Shown here: positions 11,306 to 21,388 of the stretch, one piece after another
Position numbering within the stretch: the first letter of the stretch is position 1
How the letters are laid out: each line of letters begins with the position of its first letter
Assembly: GCA_910589415.1 (NCBI GenBank)
Contig: OU342630.1
Coordinates: 41,076,012 to 41,140,011 of the forward strand
DNA: 64,000 nt
Origin: Malachius bipustulatus
Lineage: Eukaryota; Arthropoda; Insecta; Coleoptera; Melyridae
Direction: 5' to 3'
Position numbers and translations under genes: made by a program
Notes under the pieces: model-generated
Told to the model about the DNA's origin: nothing
Database searches by the model: none
Seen by the model: the letters and a program-made list of their open reading frames with translations, nothing else

Positions 11306-14300
11306 CAAGATTTGTTATCCGATCATAGGAACTACATTTATTAAATCAGGTTTCGTATGATTCTAAAATAGACATCAAAAGAACACGGCGATTATATGCA
11401 GTAAAATATAAATGACAGTTAAAAAATTACTATTTTTTTTTTCAAGTTAAATTAGTAATTTAAGCTTTCGGACAGATGGAGTACCTATTATAAAAAATGT
11501 TTATCCACAGCCGGTATATTACGGGACCATAATGTGTTTGTATACAAACGTCTTAAGAGGTCAATAAAGCACTCATAAGACACTTGTCTTGTAAGTTTGA
11601 CTTAGAAGTGAAACACACTTAAAATGATTTTTGAGTAATAAAAGGAGACATAAGAAGTAATAATTATTTATTTGTTGCGGTGTTCTGTTTTTATGTTCCA
11701 TTTCGTGAACAAAAAAAAAATTAAACATAAATTAGATTGTAATAATTGGCAGTAACTACAAATCTCGTATTGCAAATGGAGTCGATAAACAATCTAAAAT
11801 CACATAAAGAACAACCCATTTGTCATAGAAATATGTAGTCATAACCTACCACAATTAAATTTTGGCTTGAATAGAATTTTTTAGGCATAACTGTCATCCA
11901 AATGTGATAATTTACTTCTCAATTTTGTACCTACAATATTTGCAGCGGCTATGGATAAAGCTCTGTATTACAATTCGTGTCCTGTTGACATTTAAAATAC
12001 TCAAAAATAATTATCAGACACTCAACCTGCGGTCTCGTGTCTAAACAGTTCTTGCATGTTTTATATGCCTAATAAGACACATATACAATAAATAATTATT
12101 TTTGATACATGATTGCGAAACTCTTTTGAATTCTCGAATGATTTTCTTGCTCGCTAAGGCTCTCAAAAAACTTTCATTCTCGACTAAAAAAGTGGCATTT
12201 CACAATCTTGTATCAAAATTAACTATTAATACATTATTTTAATTTACAAAAAAAAATAATTATTTTCACCAATATCACCATGCAAATTGAAACAAAAAAC
12301 TTTTTTATGTATGGCTAGAACGTTAAGCGGGAAGAAATTGATTGATGTTTGAGTATAGGTCGTTTCAGTTAAACTGACCACAACGTCATGAATGATATCA
12401 TCTTTTATCCAAACTTATCATTGAAAAGCACGTACAACAGAACTCATAATACAATATTTCTGTTTTGATATCTTTCACTTGTGATTATTAATAATTATCA
12501 TTTATACAGAATGTATCATAAATATAACGACAAACTTTTAAGGGTACTATTTTTGCAGCTTCAACAACTACGTTGCGTAGTGTATCCCACAACTATTTTA
12601 TCACATTTACTATTTTGTAGTGATATATAAACACCATATAAGTTAGCGTCTATTTCACTGCTACAACAAATATAACCAACTCTTTATTAAGTAAACTATA
12701 CGATTTTTTTTAGTGTACTTGTCTACATTGACAAGTATTTTTCATATCATTTCAGTATAAAACTTTTGCGCTCTTTATCAATAGCCCCACCTATAACGAA
12801 AATGTGTTTCAGTGAACTGCCAAGTCTTAAATATCAGGCACTACATTTAATGTCACTAATGTCAGATACTTTTGGGTTTTACTCTTCAAGGTTAATCGAG
12901 TGGAGACAGTTAATATGTGAAAATGATTTGGAGGGCGATAATAGATTATTCTCCGCCAAGTCTCTTTTATGCTAGAAAAGGGTTGCCAAAAGATGTTGTA
13001 TGAGCTTCACTTTAGCCCGGTCAATAACTATCATCACTTTACTCATAAAAAGTGATCATATCAATTTCTTTTGTATGAATGGTTTTATGTATGGTATGAA
13101 TGCAAGAGTTTAACTTCAAAATTCACTAAAAATTTTAACAATACCTAAAAATTGCAATCGGCATTGTTAAACTCAGAGTAACGAGTCATTTATACCAAAT
13201 CCACTGTCAAAATTAGTCGTTTTTCAGTGAGTAAGCGTTTTTACAGCTTATCTTAAAACAAGAGAAGACTTTTATAAATTTTCAATATTTCAATGCTGAT
13301 GGTTAGGAAAAAAGTCAAGTTTTGATTCTGTTTACATTCTAGCATAATGAGTCTGTCAGACACTGTCTTTCTTTATACAATTCATCATACTCTGTAAAGC
13401 TCCTTTACGGTAATTCATGCACCTACCTAGTTGTTACTGTGAATAAGAAATTAAATTGAATCCCTTGATGCAAAGTTAGCGTACCGAACCTAGTCGTTTC
13501 AAGTTTCATCAGGAGCTTGAATATAGATCATAGTCAAACCAAGCATCAAACTTCGTCGTTTTTGCTTGAAAAGGCTTACGTACTCCTAGAAACCAATTTA
13601 GGTACCCATTAAATTTTCCGATTTCGACGTTTCATAATAGAGTGATCACTCTTAGCTCTACGAGGAGAGCTTTTAAACGGTAATTCAAATTTTTATGGAA
13701 TTAGCTATTGTAAAAACGGTATTTCGACGTACGAGGATTATATTTAACTCAAATAAACGTGTAGACTAACGTCCGACCGAAAGATAATTGTGAGGAAGAG
13801 GACTAAGAAAAACAAGAAGTTTACTATTAAATTAACCTGCGTTGCAATAGCCAAGCCAAGCCTTGCTGCTTATTATATTTTCTTGTTTTACAACATCAAC
13901 ATTTAATTTTAACATTGAAATACTGGTTCAGTAATTTCATTCAGATATCCATTGGGACAATATTCTGTGGCAAAATAGTTGCTCCAATAAAAAAAAAAAA
14001 AAAAAATGCAGCTGAAGGAATGCTATGCTGACCCTTTCCGGACAGAAAACCATGAAGGAGATTTGACAAAAACCTTCAAATATATTTTGTTAATATACCG
14101 AATTACTACAAAAGTATTTTTACTATTAGCATACTTGCATAAAATAATTTCATCGAGTAAACACTTTCTGAAGAAACAACTCTCGCGATGACAGTAACTA
14201 TTGCGATAGGTCTATCACGATTTTACTATCACTTGAAGACTCACTTTCAGCGACAAAAAAGATTGTTTTATTTTATGACTATGTTTTCGCATTGGAATTC

Positions 14301-14439
14301 ACAGAAACATCATATTTGGGAACATATTAATTAGAGAGATGGCGATAAAATTGCCTTGTACCTTGCAAATGGAAGAGAAGCAGGTTTTTATTTAGTACGA
14401 ATGCGCTTCCCAAAAGCTGTCTTGTCAAGTAGGGGTCTA
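11306..14439. other. Intergenic DNA, no gene seen
   Basis: About 3.1 kb without a supported gene or recognisable element. A run of 19 A residues occurs at about 13987-14005 and could be the tail of an unrecognised old retroposon. Confidence 0.5.
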
Positions 14440-15294
14440 GCGCGGTGCGGTAAGCCCAGACTTACGGTGTTTTGCTTAGACTTACTCGAGGGCCTTAAAA
14501 AAAAAATGGAATAAAATGAATGGGGGGTATCCCTGTGTGGTTGAGGTACCCATCAGGCGCGTCCCATGTGGCGGATAGGGCACGGCCTTACAGTGATCAA
14601 TAGTGAGTAAGGTTAGCAGCGGTGATAGAGCTCGTCGGATTTAAAACTCCAGACTGGCAGCTCAAAAAGCCCTGCCGCGGACCACCTCCACCATCCTAGT
14701 AGCTGTGTCGTGACTAAAGGCCTGCACAGGGCTTATAACGATGCCGGAGAACGTCCGAAAGTGGACTCTCCGAAAGACCGTAAAACTCTGTTGTCGAGGT
14801 CATATCTCGCAAACAGAGGAATACGGAGGTCTAGGCTTTACCGCCTGGACCAAAAGGAGACAACCTTTTAAACCCTAAATCCTACGGCGGGAACCCAGGC
14901 TAAAAGGATGCGTGGCTGAATAGTACATCAGTCCCTTCTGGATTCAACCTCGAAGAAGTGGCGCACCTTCGAAAATAAATGCCTACCATACGTATGGAGC
15001 TCTGCGAATGGTTTTTCTTTAATAACTTCATTACTCGTGGGCCATATGGACCAAGACACACCTAATTCACCTAATTCTAAAAGTGAAGGGAATTCTGAAA
15101 ACAAAGACCCACCCAAAAACTCTCAGGAGCCGCTCGCAGGAAACTGAGAAAAGAGTATAAAATACAAAACCAGGGGGAAACTGGAGAACCTAGAAAGCTA
15201 GGGTTGATGGTGAACACCAGTGTAACAAAACCCGGGACCAGCAAGGAACCGGAATAACGTAAAAGAAGGAGAACCTGCACCAAGGTTCTCAGAA

Positions 15295-15500
15295 GTGCAG
15301 CTTAGAGGGGACTTTATCATGGCTTCTTGCACTGACCAGGCTACAGAGGACTGGCTGGTGCCGGTGGTCAGGGAAATGGAACCCTGGTCAGGAGCGAAAC
15401 TCGGCACCAAGGACGTTCCGAAACCTATAAGAGCATCAGTGTGGATACCGGGGATCCAAGAAGAACCAGAAAAAAAATCCAAAAAAGACTGGTAATTCAA
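15295..15500 (+). pseudogene. ORF1 fragment, DUF4780-like
   Basis: The frame contains ATEDWLVPVVREMEPWSG and PKPIRASVWIPG. This resembles the WL-x-P-W-GA...VWIPG pattern I associate with the DUF4780 domain found in ORF1 of several insect non-LTR elements. The flanking parts are out of frame or contain stops, so it is a relic. The DUF4780 assignment is from memory of the pattern and would need a profile search. Confidence 0.5.
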
Positions 15501-15689
15501 AACCAGGGATTAAAGACCAGAAACGTGAATCCTAGTGGACAGAAAACCTGACACAAAAGGCCAACAACAATTTTCCTCATGGGAGAAAATAGAGCAACTT
15601 CATAGCAGACCTTACCTAAACCCAACTGGGGTGCTGTTCAATCGACTAGGTGGGTAAAGGGAAGAGGGAGCAGAGAAGATGTAATTGAA

Positions 15690-15972
15690 AAAGCTGATTA
15701 AGCACCAGCTGAGATGGGCAATTGGACTTTTAACAGGACACTGCCCGCTAATGAAACACCTCCCAATAATAATAGGAGTGTAAAATATCCCAGATTGCAG
15801 GAGATGCGGGGATGGGGAGGAAACCCCATACCACCTAATGTGTGAATGCCTAGCACTAGAGGGAACTAGACTTCTAGTATTTGGGACCGAAATGGCAGAA
15901 CCAAAAGAAATAGAACAAGCACCCATTGGACTCATACTGAAATACTTTCGGGAGATGAGACCGATGAGATAA
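15690..15972 (+). pseudogene. ORF2 C-terminal zinc-knuckle region
   Basis: Plus-strand translation gives IGLLTGHCPLMKHL, a stop, then CRRCGDGEETPYHLMCEC and a short tail. This is the C-x2-C...H-x4-C region that follows RNase H in I/LOA-type elements. The in-frame stop near 15784 confirms decay. The same signature occurs on the minus strand at 16783-17118 and at 33300-33562. Confidence 0.7.
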
Positions 15973-16059
15973 TTATCCAAAGGGATACAATAAGCGCAAG
16001 CTTCAGTATAAGGGCTTTGAACCTGCCCTAGAAGTAATAATAATAATGGGGGGCATCTG

Positions 16060-16695
16060 GGATTTTTGTTTTGTTTTTTTTGTTCTAATTTACTCCTTTC
16101 CGTAACCACCATCAGTAGGTACCATTAATTGAACAGACACAAATCTCTGTTTAAGGAGCTACAAAAATAAAAAATATAAACATAAAAAATTGCAAATATG
16201 AACTTGAAAATTGACAGGGAAGTCAAGTTCGGGATCGAGAATATAGAAAAAAGATTGAGTTTGCGTCTGTTTAACTGGTATATTGGAGGCTGGAGGTTAC
16301 GGCAAGCAGCATATTGGAAGAAAATATGTTTACCTCAATTGGAGGATTGCCTAGATCCCCACATATTTCTTCTTCCATTTTGTAGAATCTTTTTTAATTT
16401 ACTCAGACAAATCTGGGCAAAACGCAGTAACCGCTCACCGCAACGCGCTGGACCTCTACTGGACAACACGGATTTTGAGAAAGGGACTCCAACTTTAAAA
16501 AACCCTGCTTCTCTGTCATTTATTAAAGATATTTACAAGGCATTTTTGTCCTCATATCACTAAGGATTTGTTAATTCAGGTTAGTTACTTTCTCTGGGCA
16601 AATTTTATGGAGAAACTACTGTCCCATAACCTGCGAAACCTACGGTCTCCTAGTATTTTGTGTATGTTTCACTAACCTATCGCGTTCTCTAAAAA
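16060..16695. other. Intergenic DNA, no gene seen
   Basis: A 121-codon frame at 16198-16563 lacks any recognisable domain; its origin is unclear. No other signal. Confidence 0.45.
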
Positions 16696-16782
16696 AACGC
16701 AATTGTAGATTGTAGATTAAGTGAAAGGCTTTCTGTAGGTGTGCACTGCGAACTGTTGAGATCTATTGTGCCCTACCTATAG

Positions 16783-17449
16783 TTAGAGCTCCTCTTCCAA
16801 CTCTAGTTGTTTTACCGACTTCCAGAGACTGTTGTTAGAACTAATGTAGCTCTCTGGCGTAGGTCCTTCAGTGCCCAGGCACAGGAACCGGGACCTAGCT
16901 AGTCCTTCACAATGGCAGAGAACGTGCTCTGCCGTTTCTTCGTCTTCGAGGCAGAAGCGGCATTCGCCGTCGTCTGCCCCTCCAACCCTGGTTAAGTGTT
17001 TGTGGAGTCGACAGTGTCCTGTGAGCAGGCCTACCGTTTTCCTCAGTCTGGTACGGCTGAGGCCTAGTAGGTTTGTCGTAACTTCGTGGAGAGGGTTCTT
17101 TGATGAACTTCTTCGCATGCCTCTGCCCTATGGATTTATTCCATTTGACCAAAGTTTCTGAGAGCATCGACTCTTTTATGGTGCTTCTCTTGACACCTTT
17201 TTTCGCCGCGCAGTAGGCTTCGGGTCCGATGAGGGCAGTCTCTGATCCCTTGCGGGCCAGTGTATCCGCGTTCTCTTTACCCTCTAGCCCTGAATGCCCT
17301 GAATCCATACCAATGACATTGTTGGTGCCAGATATGTCTTCCAGGGCATTTCTGCAGTCCATCACGTTCCGTGATGTGATTAGTGGCGAGGCCAGTGCCT
17401 TTAAGGCAGCTTGTCTGTCGGTGCAGATCGCAATTCTTGTGTGAGTCAA
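16783..17449 (-). pseudogene. RNase H and zinc-knuckle region of non-LTR ORF2
   Basis: An upstream frame (to 17449) holds the RNase H segments CTDRQAALKALA and GHSGLEGKENADTLARKGSE, where the Asp and the late His/Asp residues match ribonuclease H. An overlapping second frame (16783-17118) continues with VGLLTGHCRLHKHL and CRFCLEDEETAEHVLCHC. The two are joined by a frameshift near 17100. It would normally degrade the RNA template during retrotransposition. Confidence 0.75.
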
Positions 17450-17540
17450 ATTAAGCCCTCTGATTTATCTAGCAGAATGCTCGATAGCAACCATCTCGGC
17501 CTCAAACACTGTGGCGTGTCGGCCAAGACTGATCGCCATT

Positions 17541-18123
17541 TTAACTTGTTTTGATTTTTCGTATACGTCGGCTGCAGTATGTTGGACCGTTTTGGAACCG
17601 TTCGTCCATCAGATCGAGTGAGCGAACACTGGGATCTCGTTTTTCCATTCCTTCCTGTCTGGGAAGAGGATGTGGATTTTTTTTATTGAAATAGAACTGA
17701 GGGGGTATATCATCACTAGTCATACCCAGGATGGGATCTGCCTGGATTGACTTTCTCAGTTCTTGTTGTGTAGATCCATGCCTCGGTATAACCGGTGGCT
17801 GTTCTATTATTAGTCTGCAGGTTGTCTTTTCGCTGTACCTTGTACCATTACATATGTGTAATGTGGAAGATTGAGTAAAACCTCTAGTGCTGCAGTGGGG
17901 GTTGTCCTCATTGCTCCTGTTATGCTCAGGCAGACTAGCCATTGAGCTTTTTCCAGGAGCTTTTGCGCCTGCAGCTTGCGTACTTTTCGTCCACCATACC
18001 ACAGACCCTTAGGTTATCATCGGTCTTACGACCTAAGTGTATAGCCAGTGGGTCATTTTCGGGTTCAATCGACAATTTTTGCCACAGAGTCTTCTGAATT
18101 AAAAAAAAACCCGCATACATCAT
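17541..18123 (-). pseudogene. Degraded RT C-terminal region
   Basis: Two overlapping minus-strand frames contain short stretches that fit the region between RT and RNase H in the same element, including MVWWTKSTQAAGAKAP and LAIHLGRKTDDNLRVCGMV. The match is weak and position-based. No catalytic YADD box is present, so the element is truncated 3' of the RT core. Confidence 0.45.
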
Positions 18124-18125
18124 AT

Positions 18126-18993
18126 AAAATGCAAGAACAACGTTTTATTATAGTCGCTCTAGTATGGCATCGCTATCCAAGGAAATCGTGGCTTAACGCT
18201 AGTTGAAGTATAACTCATAGCAGTGATCCCTTGAATGGGTTACAATGGTTGTGGTCGAAGTTTTGAAGACATAATGAGAAAGTAAATACAGTAAATGACA
18301 GATGATTTTCGAATCACTGCCAGAATTATTCCAATTAAAAAATAAGTTTAATAGATATTTTAATAATCTAATACCTAAATCTTTACATAATACTTCCCAT
18401 TTTCATAAGTGGAAATAATTTACTGAAATTTAAGGGTCTATAGGGAACTTAGATCACATTTTATACCAGTTGTAACAATATTGTAACACTGAGGTAGCCA
18501 TTTTAAAATCTGGTATAGTCAAAGTTACACTTTTGCACAAGTATAAAACAGTAAGATCCCAGATTACTCGCAGAAGACTCCAATCTTTGAAATTAAGGCT
18601 ACAAGTTGAAAGAATCTCGTGTTAAATGAGATTGAGCTCGTAAAGGAAAGATAACAAGTAATAATAATTAAAAGGAATTGCGAAGTGAGTTCATAATGAA
18701 ATCCCAAAACCCAAGCTAGACTAATCGCAGCAAACTCACATATAAAACTGAGTTTTTAGAGAGCGTCTCTTAAATCTTCTTGTTAGTGTGTGTCTTGATT
18801 AGGGTTACTGATTACATTATGGACATTATTACATTATTTTTCGTTCGGGGAAATATTCATAAAAATAATGGACTTACAATTCCGTTTTTAGTTAGGTTTT
18901 GGTTCATTTTGCCTCAAGTTCTCCCCTTCAAGTTCAAATTATAACTAATACAGTAAGTATTAGTTCGAAGTAATTGGTATTACTAAAAAATAA
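18126..18993. other. Intergenic DNA, no gene seen
   Basis: No supported feature. Confidence 0.5.
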
Positions 18994-19165
18994 ATTTCTG
19001 AGAAACGGCAAGCAGACACGTACGTTTGGAGGAATATTTCCACTGACGGAGAAGCGGCACACAGAAATATTCCCCGAAACGTAAGTTTCTGCTTGTCGTT
19101 TCTTTGAAATTGCTTTTTTTTTAGCAATGACAGTTACTGCACGTTATTTCGACCATGAGGTGTAT
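18994..19165. repeat. Hairpin repeat family, copy 1
   Basis: The arms 18994-19040 and 19062-19109 pair (GAAACGGCAAGCAG... with ...CTGCTTGTCGTTTC). The loop contains CACTGACGGAGAAGCG. A non-palindromic tail, GCAATGACAGTTACTGCACG, continues to about 19165. The same hairpin plus tail occurs at 41465-41640 in the same orientation, which shows a dispersed family. Confidence 0.8.
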
Positions 19166-19169
19166 AATA

Positions 19170-20340
19170 TTATTGAATTTATCAGATAGTGTATCAATGA
19201 ACTTCAATTTCTTAACGATGATATTCATGTAAGATTTTTCATCGTTTTATTTCACAGCTCTTTTATTCGAGACGATCAATCTAATGTAGATTTTAGGTTT
19301 TAGAATTTGAGATTTATTTTTTACCATTGTGATTGTGAACAAAAATAACTTTCTATTGCGTGGAGTGTTCGGCTCCTCCCTAAAACAGTTTACGCTGAGA
19401 ATTCTTGAGAACAGACAGGAAGAGGTTTCAATTAGTGAAATGGTACCTCCTTTTCATTGTAGCCGAACCGAACGACCGACATGCCTTGATTCCGCACAAT
19501 ATGAATGACTCCGACCTCGAGACAGATAGCTTCAATTTGTAGCAAATTTGGAGGCATTAAATAAATGGAGCAGTCGAATTTTGTGGCCTATTACTTCCAC
19601 TCCCTTCAAAGTGGAGAAGCCGGTGGCAGTTGCATGTGTTACTTGACTGTTTCATGTCTTACATAGCACCAAAATCGTTGCTATTAATCCACGTGATCGG
19701 GCATCCCTCAGACTTTCCTAATAAAAATATGAACTTATCCCTACGCATGTATAGGTGTTTCGAGTAGATAAAATTGGCCCATTCTGATTAAAATTACTTC
19801 ATTTTATCACAATAAAATATTTTCACTTCCATGTTACTTATAAAAATATTATTCCATATTATACAACTTCCATATTATACCACTTCCACATTATACAAAT
19901 GATTGATAATATTTTTTTTTTATTTTTTTATATATTTGCTCCCTCCAGACAGCTAAGGCAACTACCACTGCTTGAGGTTGGGTTCCATAGGACCAACTAT
20001 GGAATGCACTCCTCAATTACCAAGATATCGAATTCGGTTAACTCGCTTGACCTGAGATCACAAATGTGGAATCTTAGTCTGAGATCTTTCAAGGTGGCCT
20101 TGAAGACCTCTCTATGGGTGTTAGTTAAGTACGGGGCCAAACTCCAAGGGGTGCTTCCTTGAGTGATTTTAAGAAGAAAAGTTCAAATAAACATGGGTCC
20201 GAAAATGCATATTTTTCAAGATACAGGTTTAGCTTAGTGTCCCGAAAAAGGTAGAAAATTCATCAACCTTCTCGAATATCCCTTTCAAATGCATGTACAA
20301 ACGGAAAGCTGCAGCTATACATAAAAAAGCTCGCCATCGA
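19170..20340. other. Intergenic DNA, no gene seen
   Basis: No supported feature. An 87-codon frame at 19899-20162 has no recognisable domain. Confidence 0.5.
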
Positions 20341-20345
20341 TACAA

Positions 20346-20630
20346 GGCTGATTCCTTCTGAAAAAGAATCCTTTTGGGTGGTAAAGATGAAATCGTGCTG
20401 TCTGCCAGCATGGTTCCGTGGTTTAAAGCTGGGGCGGACGTTAAAATAGGTTTTCAATACCTACAACAAAACTTTAGTTGACGGCTGCCTAAAAAAATGT
20501 AAATATAAAAAATTTACTTTTTTGAACATCCGCCGTGGTTTAAAGTGTAAACCATGGGGCCACGCGCTGGCAGACAGCACGATTTCAGTGTTGCCACCCA
20601 AAAGAATCCTTTTACAATAGGAATCAGCCA
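20346..20630. repeat. Foldback element, about 285 bp
   Basis: The left arm GGCTGATTCCTTCTG...GAATCCTTTTGGGTGG...GAAATCGTGCTGTCTGCCAGC pairs with a right arm that reads the same on the minus strand. The arms are about 105-120 bp around a centre near 20480. No ORF of its own. Confidence 0.8.
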
Positions 20631-20860
20631 TATATTGCTGTACTGATGACAACTTCTTCTATGTAGCCAGTTCTTAGACTACAATACCGTTACAATAATA
20701 ATTGATGAAGAACAGCAAATAATGGACAAAAAAAAACAGTCCTAAAAATCTCCAGGTTATGATTAAATAGCTGAAGAAATAGCAAAAAAACAAAAACAAA
20801 AAACTGACAAAAACAGCACACCGATATGTCTTACACAAATCTATACTAATGCCATTCTTA

Positions 20861-21008
20861 TGCCGTATTCACAAACGATAATTTCCTAAATAATTACGTA
20901 ATTAATTAAATGAGTGAGATGGAGATATGCAGTTTTTTTGCAATAGAGTAAGATGGGTATAACTGATTACGTAATTATTTAGGAAATTATCGTTTGTGAA
21001 TACGGGCA
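20861..21008 (+). repeat. 148-bp MITE, copy 1
   Basis: The terminal inverted repeats begin TGCCGTATTCACAAACG and extend about 50 bp (GATAATTTCCTAAATAATTACGTAATTA). The centre is AT-rich. A second copy with the same centre lies at 61043-61191 in the opposite orientation. It carries no coding capacity. Confidence 0.88.
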
Positions 21009-21044
21009 TTAGAATAGGATATATCATCCTTGTAAAGGGTGGGC

Positions 21045-21051
21045 CATATAA
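21045..21051. repeat. Target-site duplication CATATAA (left)
   Basis: CATATAA is repeated at 25735-25741 on the other side of the CR1/Jockey-type insert. Because the tail is ATA-rich, the exact boundary is ambiguous by a few bases. Confidence 0.75.
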
Positions 21052-21388
21052 TAATAATAATAATAATAATAATGACTTTATTGACTTTTAACAAAATTAA
21101 ACATTTACATTCCATTATAATATTATATTCTTGTCAAATGGCGAGGTTCAATTGAGGGAAGACATGACCCCCCCTCAACTGCTCTTCCACCTAACCCAGA
21201 AAGAGTAACATATCATTCCAACATATAGTATATCTACATCAATACTCCTAGCAGGTAGTTATCAGATACTTGCACCTAACACATTGGACACATCATTAGA
21301 ACTTAACCCATGCATATGTAAGTTTTATATAACTCTACACCAAGAACTCACAGCTGCCCCCTCCCTGCAACTAGAAGAGAAGAAACCT

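Larger units (their letters stand above)
14440..16050 (+). mobile_element. Decayed non-LTR retrotransposon with internal deletion
   Basis: From left to right it holds a GC-richer 5'-UTR-like leader (about 14440-14900), an ORF1 remnant, an abrupt jump, and the C-terminal RNase H/zinc-knuckle end of ORF2. It closes with a TAATAATAATAAT tail near 16035-16047. About 3-4 kb of ORF2 (endonuclease and RT) is missing between roughly 15600 and 15680. Several stops interrupt both remnants. The pattern fits the RNase H-bearing I/LOA-like elements of insects. Confidence 0.65.
16699..18125 (-). mobile_element. 5'-truncated RNase H-bearing non-LTR retrotransposon
   Basis: On the minus strand, a degraded end of the RT thumb region (about 18120-17540), RNase H (17450-17160) and a CCHC zinc knuckle (about 16990-16920) are followed by a 3' UTR. 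It ends in TACAATCTACAAT tail units near 16699-16720. Frames shift several times. It lies tail-to-tail with the decayed element at 14440-16050. Closest in layout to the fragment at 32190-33655. Confidence 0.72.

Noticed and set aside
16198..16563. 121-codon plus-strand frame
   Set aside because: No recognisable domain; it lies between two decayed retroelements.
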